This document shows, piece after piece, positions 1 to 7,034 of a DNA stretch of 28,691 nucleotides. The stretch is from a virus. Each line of letters begins with the position of its first letter. The stretch's first letter is position 1. A program made the position numbers and the translations under genes. The notes beneath the pieces are model-generated. The model saw only the letters and a program-made list of their open reading frames with translations, was not told where the DNA came from and did not search any database. The stretch lies in IMG/VR virus record IMGVR_UViG_3300025671_011277, positions 1-28,691 of that record. One strand, written 5' to 3'.

Positions 1-738
1 CTTAGATGCTTATCTGAGTATGATTCAGTAACTGCTTTATCTTTTGATTATGGTCAAAAACATAAAGTAGAACTAGAACGTGCCCAACAATTAGTAGGTT
101 ATCTACTAAACAATGGGCTTAATGTAACATATCGAGTTATTAAACTTGATGGACTTGTAGACCTACTAAACTCAGCTTTAGTAACAGGTGGAAAAGATGT
201 GCCTGAAGGGCATTACGAGCAAGACAACATGAAAGAAACTGTTGTTCCTAACCGAAACAAAATATTTGCTTCTTTAACTCAAGCAGTTGCATTATCAATT
301 GCAAACGAGAAACAAGAACAAACTGATATTGCTTTAGGAATACACGCAGGTGATCATGCAATTTATCCTGATTGCAGACAAGAATTTAGAGATGCAGACG
401 ATGCTGCCTTTAGAATTGGTAACTGGGATGCTGATAGAGTAGGTTATTTTACACCTTACTTAGAAACTGATAAACTAGGAATTTTAAAAGATGGACAAGA
501 ATTGGTTAAAGAGCTCGGAATTGAGTTTAATGAGGTTTACAAACGTACTAATACTTCATATAAGCCCTATCCTAGCGGCAATAGCGATTACAAGTCTGCC
601 TCATCTGTTGAGCGCATTGAAGCATTTATCAACCTTGGTGTGGACGACCCTGTACAATATGAGGATGAAACTGGACCAGTCGATTATAACGTTGCGAAAG
701 CACATGTTGAAAAACTATTAGCAGAGCACGCAGCATAA
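1..738 (+). CDS. queC: 7-cyano-7-deazaguanine synthase QueC, 5' truncated by window edge
   Basis: QueC converts 7-carboxy-7-deazaguanine to preQ0 using ATP and ammonia. The frame is open from base 1, so the start and the SGGxDS PPi loop lie upstream. Visible QueC features are FDYGQKH near the N-end, VPNRNK, YPDCRQEF and a C-terminal VERIEAF. The zinc site is abnormal. The family has four cysteines in a C-x8/9-C-x2-C-x2-C pattern before this C-terminal motif. Here the equivalent codons are Ser (556), Asp (586), Ser (595) and Ser (604), with flanking residues well conserved. The family call is secure, but whether preQ0 synthase activity survives is not. It is followed directly by a terminator, and queE and folE lie downstream. 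No queD is visible, so it probably lies outside the window. Confidence 0.9.
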   Translation, partial: LRCLSEYDSVTALSFDYGQKHKVELERAQQLVGYLLNNGLNVTYRVIKLDGLVDLLNSALVTGGKDVPEGHYEQDNMKETVVPNRNKIFASLTQAVALSIANEKQEQTDIALGIHAGDHAIYPDCRQEFRDADDAAFRIGNWDADRVGYFTPYLETDKLGILKDGQELVKELGIEFNEVYKRTNTSYKPYPSGNSDYKSASSVERIEAFINLGVDDPVQYEDETGPVDYNVAKAHVEKLLAEHAA

Positions 739-781
739 AAAAGTTAATTTTACTAATTACTCTTATTTAGCTAAGTAAATT

Positions 782-805
782 GGGTCGTTAATAACGACCC
801 TTTTT
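782..805 (+). terminator. Rho-independent terminator after queC
   Basis: A perfect 8-bp stem (GGGTCGTT at 782-789, AACGACCC at 793-800) with a 3-nt loop is followed by five T (801-805). It lies 44 bases after the queC stop and ends that transcription unit before the fibre gene. Confidence 0.9.
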
Positions 806-838
806 ACATATTTATTGCCACAAACCTAGCTATAAATG
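806..838 (+). promoter_or_regulatory. Possible promoter of the tail-fibre gene
   Basis: Between the terminator and the fibre gene lie an ATATTTAT motif (808-815), also seen before other genes here, and TATAAATG (831-838). The latter differs by one base from the T4 late promoter core TATAAATA, but it overlaps the start codon, so an mRNA from it would begin inside the gene. No TTTG -33 element is present. A promoter is expected here because a strong terminator precedes it. Which motif is used cannot be decided from sequence. Confidence 0.3.
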
Positions 839-2416
839 TCTACATTAACAGGAAGAACGATTAGATCAACTTATGATCAGTTAATACAATTAGAGGATAA
901 TTTAATACAAGATGGTTTTGGAACCCATTCCTTAAATGGTTCTTATAACCTTACAGGAAGTCAATTTATATCTGGTAATCTTTATATAAATGGTACCGCC
1001 TCTATTGATTATATAGTTTCTTCTTATGAATCCTCATCTATTATATATAGTTCAGGTTCAACAAAATTTGGAGATGACACCTCAGATACACATGAATTTA
1101 CTGGGAGTGTTACAATATCCGGTTCACTTTTTAGTGATAATCTTAGTGGTTCTTTTAGTGGTTCCTATTTTGGTTTAGTTGATTCTGCCTCAAATGCCGC
1201 AAGATCTATAAGTGCTTCTCAAGCTGATAATGCTACAACGGCTTCTCATGCTTTAACTTCTTCTAAACTTAATACGATTAATGAAGAATCAACTGCTGCT
1301 CAACAAAACGTATTATTTGCAGAAAATCTTAGTGGAACTAATGAAGTAAGAACCGATGTAGCTTTTAGATATTTACCTAATACTGAAACTTTAACAGTTA
1401 CTAGAGTATTAGGATATTTAGAGGGTACTGCCTCATTTGCTGAAACAGCTTCTGTAGTATTAGGTAGTATAGAAAGTGCTTCTTTTGCTGAAACTGCTTC
1501 TTTAGCATTATCTACTTCTGTAACAGTTGAAGTTACAACTTCATTTGCCCAAAGTGGTGATGGTCCTTTTACAGGTTCATTTTCTAGCAGCTTCTATTCT
1601 TTTCTATCCGGATCTTTTACTGGTTCTTCTTTAGGAACATTTACAGGATCTTTATTTGGAACAGCATCAATAGCAGATAATTCTACTTCTGCTTCCCATG
1701 CTAATAGTTCTATATCCTCTTCATTTGCTGAATCAGGAGATGGTGTGTTTAGTGGATCATTTAGTGGATCCTTTGAAGGAGATGGAACAAATCTAACAGG
1801 TGTTGCTTCACCAACAGGATCTTATACCGGATCCTTTACAGGAAGTATGTTAGTAGATGATGGATCAGGTTCATTTAGTGGATCCTTTGAAGGAGATGGA
1901 ACAAATCTAACAGGTATAGATACATTTACAGTAACTAACTCATCTAATAATAGAGTAATTACATCAATAACATCTACTTCAGGTAATGCCGAACAAAATT
2001 TAACATTTGATGGAACTACTCTTACTATAGGAGGTAATATTAATACTGGACAAGGTATTACAGAAGTTTATCTAATGAACCAAAATGTTAGAACTTCAGA
2101 TGCAGTTAGCTTTGCTTCTATCACAGAAACCTCAGCTCAAAGATATAAAGAAAATATTCAAACCTTGGAATCCGGAGATAGTATTCTTAAATTACGTCCT
2201 GTAACATTTGACTGGAAAGAATCTGGTGAAAAAGATTATGGTTTAATCGCTGAAGAAGTAAACGATCATTTACCAGAATTAGTTAAGAAAAATGAAGAAG
2301 GAGAAGTAGAAGGTATTAAATATTCTAAATTAACTTCATTATTAGTTAAAATAGTTCAAGAACAACAAATTGAAATATCTAATTTAAAAAATCGATTAGA
2401 TAGTTTGGATATTTAA
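836..2416 (+). CDS. Tail-fibre-like protein with C-terminal S74 intramolecular chaperone
   Basis: The 526-residue protein is mostly low-complexity beta-type repeat rich in Gly, Ser, Thr and Phe (many GSFSGSF and ASFAETAS units), typical of fibrous phage adhesins. The last ~95 residues match the peptidase S74 chaperone domain, with SAQRYKENI, LRPVTFDWK and YGLIAEEV. The self-cleavage dyad is probably Ser433 and Lys438 (S-x4-K), which would release a ~94-residue chaperone after trimerisation. The usual Asp after the Ser is Ala here. Two 45-bp identical repeats encode a block ending in EGDGTNLTG. It is the only evident virion gene in the window. The start has no Shine-Dalgarno sequence. Fibre versus another spike-like protein cannot be separated. 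Confidence 0.85.
   Translation: MSTLTGRTIRSTYDQLIQLEDNLIQDGFGTHSLNGSYNLTGSQFISGNLYINGTASIDYIVSSYESSSIIYSSGSTKFGDDTSDTHEFTGSVTISGSLFSDNLSGSFSGSYFGLVDSASNAARSISASQADNATTASHALTSSKLNTINEESTAAQQNVLFAENLSGTNEVRTDVAFRYLPNTETLTVTRVLGYLEGTASFAETASVVLGSIESASFAETASLALSTSVTVEVTTSFAQSGDGPFTGSFSSSFYSFLSGSFTGSSLGTFTGSLFGTASIADNSTSASHANSSISSSFAESGDGVFSGSFSGSFEGDGTNLTGVASPTGSYTGSFTGSMLVDDGSGSFSGSFEGDGTNLTGIDTFTVTNSSNNRVITSITSTSGNAEQNLTFDGTTLTIGGNINTGQGITEVYLMNQNVRTSDAVSFASITETSAQRYKENIQTLESGDSILKLRPVTFDWKESGEKDYGLIAEEVNDHLPELVKKNEEGEVEGIKYSKLTSLLVKIVQEQQIEISNLKNRLDSLDI
1757..1915 (+). repeat. 45-bp exact direct repeat inside the fibre gene
   Basis: Bases 1757-1801 and 1871-1915 are identical over 45 bp. The 114-bp period equals 38 codons, so reading frame is kept. 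Nucleotide identity, including third positions, points to a recent duplication or gene conversion that can lengthen or shorten the fibre shaft. Confidence 0.9.
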
Positions 2417-2435
2417 AATAGTTATATTATATTGG
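2404..2435 (+). promoter_or_regulatory. Bacteroidota-type promoter upstream of queE
   Basis: TTTG at 2404-2407, a 20-base spacer and TATATTGG at 2428-2435 resemble the Bacteroidota primary-sigma consensus TTTG-N19/21-TAnnTTTG, with one mismatch in the -7 box. It would drive queE and the overlapping genes downstream. The -33 box lies in the end of the fibre gene. In AT-rich DNA chance matches are possible. Confidence 0.45.
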
Positions 2436-2436
2436 G

Positions 2437-2483
2437 ACCAAATTGGTTCAAGTGACTGTAAAACCACTTTAAAAAATTAACAT
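2437..2483 (+). promoter_or_regulatory. Structured leader before queE
   Basis: The leader holds a palindrome ACCAA-A-TTGGT (2437-2447), a TGGTT/AACCA pairing (2444-2448 with 2462-2466) and then a CTTTAAAAAATTAAC tail. The GGTTC, distal CC and A-rich tail order recalls preQ1-I riboswitch aptamers. The required loop-tail pseudoknot is at best weak (TGT with ACA). It could equally be an operator palindrome. Confidence 0.25.
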
Positions 2484-3263
2484 ATGACACAACTCAAACG
2501 TATTGAGGACTACGATAAAGTCCTTCCAATCCTAGAGCTTTATACAGCAGTACAATCAGAAGGTAGCCGTCAGGGTTATCCTACTATTGTTGTTAGAACA
2601 TCCGGTTGCACCCACCGTTGCTATTTTGGCGAAGGTGGATGGTGCGATTCTTGGTATACAAGTATCCATCCAGAAAAAGGTAAATATAGTTTTCAAAACA
2701 TTATTGATATGTACAAAGAACATCCTCATATCAAAGAAATGATGTTAACAGGTGGATCACCCACAATGCATCCCGCATTAGTAAACGAGTTAACACATTT
2801 TGCCCATGAAAATAATATATTCATCACTATTGAAACTGAAGGATCACATTTCCTTCCTACTGACTATCCCATTAATCTTCTTAGTATTAGTCCTAAGTTT
2901 TCCAATTCTATTCCTGTACTTGGAGTGGAAACTCCTCAAGGAGCAATTACAGACCAACGAATGGTTGACAGACACAATAAATTTAGAGTAAATAAAGATG
3001 CAATTAAAAAAAGTATTGATTATCATGATGACTACCATATTAAGCCTGTCCTTGATAAAGAACTTTCTATGGTTGGAGAAGTTGAAGAATTTCTTAAAGA
3101 TCTAGAAATCCCAGATGAAAAAGTTTGGGCAATGCCCGCTGGTGATGATAGAGAATCTCTATTTGAAAGTTATGGACCCGTAATGAATTTCGTAAGAGAT
3201 AGAGGATGGAGATATACTGGTAGATCACATATTATGGCATTTGGTACTGAACGCTGTGTCTAA
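2484..3263 (+). CDS. queE: 7-carboxy-7-deazaguanine synthase QueE (radical SAM)
   Basis: QueE rearranges 6-carboxytetrahydropterin to 7-carboxy-7-deazaguanine, the substrate of QueC. The 259-residue protein begins with the substrate-side motif ELYTAVQSEG. The cluster-binding region has Cys42, Cys46 and Cys54, followed by the usual WCDSWYT. The SAM-contacting motif is TGGSPTMHP, in place of the usual GGEP. The three cysteines are spaced C-x3-C-x7-C, while most QueE have C-x3-C-x2-C, so there is a five-residue insertion (around YFGEGG). Pairing with folE and queC supports the pathway. The start at 2484 has no Shine-Dalgarno sequence. Confidence 0.9.
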   Translation: MTQLKRIEDYDKVLPILELYTAVQSEGSRQGYPTIVVRTSGCTHRCYFGEGGWCDSWYTSIHPEKGKYSFQNIIDMYKEHPHIKEMMLTGGSPTMHPALVNELTHFAHENNIFITIETEGSHFLPTDYPINLLSISPKFSNSIPVLGVETPQGAITDQRMVDRHNKFRVNKDAIKKSIDYHDDYHIKPVLDKELSMVGEVEEFLKDLEIPDEKVWAMPAGDDRESLFESYGPVMNFVRDRGWRYTGRSHIMAFGTERCV

Positions 3264-3390
3264 AGAAAAAGCTTTACAAATTTTAGAAGAAATAGAAAAC
3301 AATGTAAACACTTGTTGTGCTATTACTATGGAACCTGAAGAAGTTTTAGATTTAATAGTAGAATTAAGAAATTTTTTAGAAAAGTTATGA
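3256..3390 (+). CDS. Small acidic protein, 44 aa, function unknown
   Basis: An open frame starts at GTG 3256, overlaps the end of queE by 8 bases and ends at TGA 3388-3390, where it overlaps the next ATG as ATGA. The product has alternating hydrophobic and acidic positions (KALQILEEIEN, VLDLIVELRNFLEKL) and is probably two short helices around a CC pair. The tight overlaps on both sides make it a likely gene in the queE-folE operon. I do not recognise a family. Confidence 0.6.
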   Translation: MSKEKALQILEEIENNVNTCCAITMEPEEVLDLIVELRNFLEKL

Positions 3391-3584
3391 CAGTAGGACA
3401 CAAATTAAAAGTAATCCACGATATGTGGATGAAAAAATCAATAGAACCTTCTCATATAATAAATTATTTAGATCATTTGGATCTTACATTAGGATTTATT
3501 ACATTAGGGGGTATTTCAGCAATTTCAAAAGATAAAAAAGAAAAATACGAATGGACAGTAGAAAAAAACAACACAATAATTTAG
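3387..3584 (+). CDS. Hypothetical protein, 65 aa
   Basis: Its ATG overlaps the preceding stop (ATGA) and is preceded by AAGTT, a context repeated at other starts in this window. The product is a small, basic, probably helical protein with no recognised motif. Its 3' end overlaps the folE start by 34 bases, so translational coupling with folE is likely. Confidence 0.6.
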   Translation: MTVGHKLKVIHDMWMKKSIEPSHIINYLDHLDLTLGFITLGGISAISKDKKEKYEWTVEKNNTII

Positions 3585-4243
3585 AAGTAGTACCCGTAGG
3601 TTTTGCTAATGGGATCGCCCCTGGTTTTCCTTTTTCAGATAAGGAAAAAGAATCTATGATAGAAGAGGCTGCTGAAGCCTATGGTCAATTTTTAGATGCA
3701 CTTAAATGTGATTGGAGAAATGACCCAAATTCAGAAGATACACCTCGTCGTGTAGCTAAAGCTTATGTAAATGATCTTTGGAAAGGTAGGTATTCTGAAA
3801 TGTCAGCAATTACATCTTTCCCCTCTGATGGATACGATGGTATAGTAATTGAGAGAAACATACCCCTTACTTCGATGTGCTCGCATCACCACCAAACCAT
3901 TAGAGGAGTAGTACATATTGGATACGTAGTTGGAGATGAAGGCCGTGTAATTGGTCTATCTAAACTCAATCGTATTGTTGAATTATTTGGTAGAAGAGGA
4001 GCAATCCAAGAACAACTAACCTCAGCAATTCACAACGCTGTAGATAAAATTTGTGAGAACAATAAAGGTGTAGTTGTTACTATAGTTGCTACTCATAATT
4101 GTGTTAGTTGTAGAGGTGTAGGACATCAAGGTGCTTCTATGGTTACTACTAAATGCAGTGGTGTTTTCTTTGATAAAGATAATGTAGCACGTCAGGAATT
4201 TTTTGATTCAATTAAAGTTAATAATGGAAATCATCCCGTATAA
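3551..4243 (+). CDS. folE: GTP cyclohydrolase I
   Basis: FolE makes 7,8-dihydroneopterin triphosphate from GTP, the first step towards both folate and 7-deazaguanine. The 230-residue protein has the family length. The zinc ligands are visible: Cys110 and His113 in SMCSHHH, and Cys184 in THNCVSCRG. Other typical parts are EDTPRRVAKAY, VIGLSKLNRIVELF and RRGAIQEQLT. The start at 3551 overlaps the previous gene by 34 bases. An internal ATG at 3656 would remove the N-terminal ~35 residues and is possible. It would feed QueD (not seen here), QueE and QueC. The stop overlaps the next start as TAATG. Confidence 0.95.
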   Translation: MDSRKKQHNNLEVVPVGFANGIAPGFPFSDKEKESMIEEAAEAYGQFLDALKCDWRNDPNSEDTPRRVAKAYVNDLWKGRYSEMSAITSFPSDGYDGIVIERNIPLTSMCSHHHQTIRGVVHIGYVVGDEGRVIGLSKLNRIVELFGRRGAIQEQLTSAIHNAVDKICENNKGVVVTIVATHNCVSCRGVGHQGASMVTTKCSGVFFDKDNVARQEFFDSIKVNNGNHPV

Positions 4244-4680
4244 TGTTAAAAGCACAAGGCAAAATATATCTTAGTTGGGATGACATTAAAAATGTTGTTG
4301 AAAAACTAGCTGAGAAAATTAATAATTTAGAAAAAAAACCTTTTTATATTTACGGAATACCTCGTGGTGGGCTAATTCCTGCCACTTGGATATCTCATAA
4401 AACAGGAATTGAATATCAACAGATAAATTCTGCTCAAATTTCTAAAATGGCAGATTTATCTCATATTTTAATAATTGATGATATTTGCGATTCGGGTAAA
4501 ACTGTAAAAAAAGTAAGAGAAAATTTTCCTAAAGTTAAAGTAGCTTGTTTATATTATAAAGAAAACGAAATTGCTAAACCTGATATTTATGGTGAGCTCG
4601 TTGGGGATGAATGGCTTTATTTTCCCTGGGAAGAGAAAGAAAAAATAGGAAATAGAGACAACACTTATGGAGAACTTTGA
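4243..4680 (+). CDS. Phosphoribosyltransferase (type I PRTase fold)
   Basis: The 145-residue protein has a PRPP-binding loop of the PRTase type (ILIIDDICDSGKT) and an upstream GIPRGGLIPA segment that matches the pyrophosphate loop of xanthine or hypoxanthine phosphoribosyltransferases. It probably attaches a purine or related base to PRPP. In a 7-deazaguanine gene block it could act on a modified base, but that is inference and plain purine salvage is as likely. The start overlaps the folE stop (TAATG) and the end overlaps the next gene by 14 bases. Confidence 0.8.
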   Translation: MLKAQGKIYLSWDDIKNVVEKLAEKINNLEKKPFYIYGIPRGGLIPATWISHKTGIEYQQINSAQISKMADLSHILIIDDICDSGKTVKKVRENFPKVKVACLYYKENEIAKPDIYGELVGDEWLYFPWEEKEKIGNRDNTYGEL

Positions 4681-5053
4681 TCCAAAACAAAAATCTAAAG
4701 GGTTAGGAGATACAATTGCAAAAATAACCCACGCTACTGGTTTAGATAAGGTAGCAGATAAAGTAGCAAAAATGGCAGGAAAAGAAGATTGTGGTTGTGG
4801 AAGACGAAGAGAAATTTTTAATGAATTTTTACCTTATACATCAACCGAAGAACCACCAAAACCTCAAATAGACGCTGAACTCCCAGATGAATTAGATGGA
4901 GAATATGTGGTTCTTGAAGAAATCCATTGTACTTTAGAAGGAATTGGTCCCACAGTTTTAAATAAAGGAACTAATTTAACCATTTATAAAGAACATCCTT
5001 TATATAAAGATGTCCCTTACTATATTAAAAAACATATAATTAAAAAGTTATGA
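4667..5053 (+). CDS. Hypothetical protein with N-terminal Gly-Cys motif, 128 aa
   Basis: The N-terminal ~50 residues form a compact unit: GLGDTIAKITHATGLDKVADK, then DCGCGRRREIFNEFLPY. The CGC triplet followed by basic residues could bind metal or nucleic acid. The C-terminal half is acidic and ends in a basic KKHIIKKL. I recall similar short modules in other large phages but can name no function. It overlaps both neighbours, so it is cotranslated with the nucleotide genes. Confidence 0.65.
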   Translation: MENFDPKQKSKGLGDTIAKITHATGLDKVADKVAKMAGKEDCGCGRRREIFNEFLPYTSTEEPPKPQIDAELPDELDGEYVVLEEIHCTLEGIGPTVLNKGTNLTIYKEHPLYKDVPYYIKKHIIKKL

Positions 5054-5631
5054 GTAAACAGTTATCACTATTTGAAAATCTCGAACCAGGAATGGACCCC
5101 AGCACTGGATTAAGTGCAGATGTTCCTTTTGTTAACGAGGTAGAAACTTTTAATGCAACATTTGGTAAACCAAATAATTATGAACCAACAATCCCAGAAG
5201 AAAAAGAATGGAAGTTTGTCTACGACTTCATCCTTGAAGAACTCCAAGAATATAGAGAAGCTTGCGAAAGGGGCGACATTGTGGAAGTTCTGGACGCTTT
5301 GTGCGACATTGCTTATGTTTCCCTTGGGAACGGTACTATGTTACATGGCCTTAAGAGCAAGATATGGCCGGCATATCAAGAGGTACAAGCTAGTAATTTA
5401 TCGAAAGCTTGCTCAACTGAAGAAGAAGCCATACAGACCGTCAGCAAAAGAACTGAGGAACAAGGTGAGGCCTGTCATTTTGAAAAGGTTGCGGAAGGAA
5501 GGTATATTGTCTATAGATCCAGAGATAGAAAAGTAATGAAATCTATTAATTATTTTAGACCAGACTTACATCAGTTTTTTAATGCTGAAGATATTCAAAG
5601 AACAAAACCACAACAACATATAGGAATTTAA
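5050..5631 (+). CDS. MazG-like nucleotide pyrophosphohydrolase
   Basis: Residues ~35-100 resemble the all-alpha NTP pyrophosphohydrolase (MazG/HisE) fold. There is an acidic ILEELQEYREACERGD helix followed by EVLDALCDIAYVSLG, giving the ExxE...D-x3-D type metal-binding pattern. Such phage enzymes remove NTPs or sanitise nucleotide pools. The C-terminal part (~120-193) has a YRSRDRKVM stretch of unknown role. ATG at 5050 overlaps the preceding stop and has the AAGTT context. Confidence 0.7.
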   Translation: MSKQLSLFENLEPGMDPSTGLSADVPFVNEVETFNATFGKPNNYEPTIPEEKEWKFVYDFILEELQEYREACERGDIVEVLDALCDIAYVSLGNGTMLHGLKSKIWPAYQEVQASNLSKACSTEEEAIQTVSKRTEEQGEACHFEKVAEGRYIVYRSRDRKVMKSINYFRPDLHQFFNAEDIQRTKPQQHIGI

Positions 5632-5645
5632 CAATATTTATTATT

Positions 5646-7016
5646 GTGAAGAACTTCCTAAAAAACATACGCAAGGGAACATTCCCTACTATTATAGCAT
5701 TCTCTGCCCTGTCAGTTAGCGCTTCGGCCGCTTTTTATAGTGTAAGCGGCCTGAGCAAACTATTTGCAGGAGCATCATTTGAAGTAATTATTATGGCTGG
5801 TTCACTTGAAGTAGCTAAATTAGTAATTGCTTCTTTATTATATCAATATTGGGGCACAATTAATAAAATACTCAGAGTTTATTTATCTATAGCTACAGTA
5901 ATTTTAGTATTAATTACTAGTATGGGTATTTATGGTTTTTTAAGTGCAGCATATCAAGATACTTACAGACAATTAACTATTAAGGAAAACCAAGTAGCAT
6001 TTTTAGATCAAAAGAAAGTATTTTATGAGAAAGATGTGGCGAGATATGATGAGGAGCTTGAAAGAATATCTAATAACATTTCTACTTTATCTAATGCGAA
6101 AGCGTCCTCGATTCAAGTACGAGACACGACATCATCTACAGGCTTTAGACAAACAATTAGTACTACCGAACTTCGCTTATCCCAAAAGCGTATTGATGTT
6201 GAAGAACAAAATAGAAAAGCTGTTCAAGCAAAAAGAGAACAAGTAGCAGATTCATTACAAAAATACCAGTTAGCTATTTTAGATTTAGAAAATAACGCTG
6301 AAGTAGCTGGTGAATTAGGTCCATTACAATATCTATCAGGTTTAACTGGTATTGGTATGGATAAAATTATTAACTATTTGTTACTAGTAATTATTTTTGT
6401 ATTTGATCCTTTAGCCATTTCACTTGTAGTAGCTGCTAACTTTGCTTTTGCTAATGCCTTTCCTAAACGAGAAGAAGAAACACCTATACCTGATGTATTT
6501 GAAGATGAAGAATTTGAAGGTTGGGATGAAGACATAAAAGAAGACTTAACTGAACACGATACTTTTCTAAAAGGAACCGAAGTTATTAATCCTAAAGAAC
6601 TTGAAGTTAAAGACCCCATAATAATTGATAATAAAGAAAATTTTTTATCTAAATTAGATGAAATTGAAGCTCGGATGATGCAAGATAATATTATCGAGGA
6701 ACAATCAAAAAAAATAGAACAACTAGAAAGTGAAATAGACTTAGCACACGAGGAAATTAACGAATTAGATCGTGCTGCTATTAAGTTAGTTGATTCTATT
6801 AAACATATAGATGATTATTTAAAACATCATGGAAAGTTTTATGCTCCTAATATTGCTAATTGGAATGAAGTAAAACTTGGTTTTGCTGAAGAAAGTGATT
6901 ATATTGAACAACGTAAACCAAGGTCAAAACCAAAGGGAAAAACAGATCCTTATTTAGATAAAAATAAAGACCCTGATTATCCCCAAAAAGATAATGATAA
7001 TGTAATTACATATTAA
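5646..7016 (+). CDS. Membrane protein with long coiled coil, function unknown
   Basis: The 456-residue protein starts at GTG 5646. It has three N-terminal hydrophobic segments (about residues 13-35, 44-66 and 75-100), a charged helical coiled-coil region (~105-215), a fourth membrane segment (~241-268) containing FDPLAISLVVAANFAF, and a long acidic C-terminal tail with a second coiled coil (~330-390). This resembles membrane and coil proteins found in other T4-type marine phages, whose role is unknown to me. The layout would place the first coiled coil on one side of the inner membrane. Candidate roles are lysis control, superinfection exclusion or virion assembly at the membrane; none is shown by the sequence. 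Confidence 0.7.
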   Translation: MKNFLKNIRKGTFPTIIAFSALSVSASAAFYSVSGLSKLFAGASFEVIIMAGSLEVAKLVIASLLYQYWGTINKILRVYLSIATVILVLITSMGIYGFLSAAYQDTYRQLTIKENQVAFLDQKKVFYEKDVARYDEELERISNNISTLSNAKASSIQVRDTTSSTGFRQTISTTELRLSQKRIDVEEQNRKAVQAKREQVADSLQKYQLAILDLENNAEVAGELGPLQYLSGLTGIGMDKIINYLLLVIIFVFDPLAISLVVAANFAFANAFPKREEETPIPDVFEDEEFEGWDEDIKEDLTEHDTFLKGTEVINPKELEVKDPIIIDNKENFLSKLDEIEARMMQDNIIEEQSKKIEQLESEIDLAHEEINELDRAAIKLVDSIKHIDDYLKHHGKFYAPNIANWNEVKLGFAEESDYIEQRKPRSKPKGKTDPYLDKNKDPDYPQKDNDNVITY

Positions 7017-7034
7017 GGGTTTTAAAAATAAGTT

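Noticed and set aside
6374-6619. Minus-strand open frames, for example here, 7151-7405, 9733-10095, 13701-14120 and 25821-26105
   Set aside because: All lie opposite well-supported plus-strand genes and have Ser/Leu-rich, motif-free translations typical of antisense shadows.
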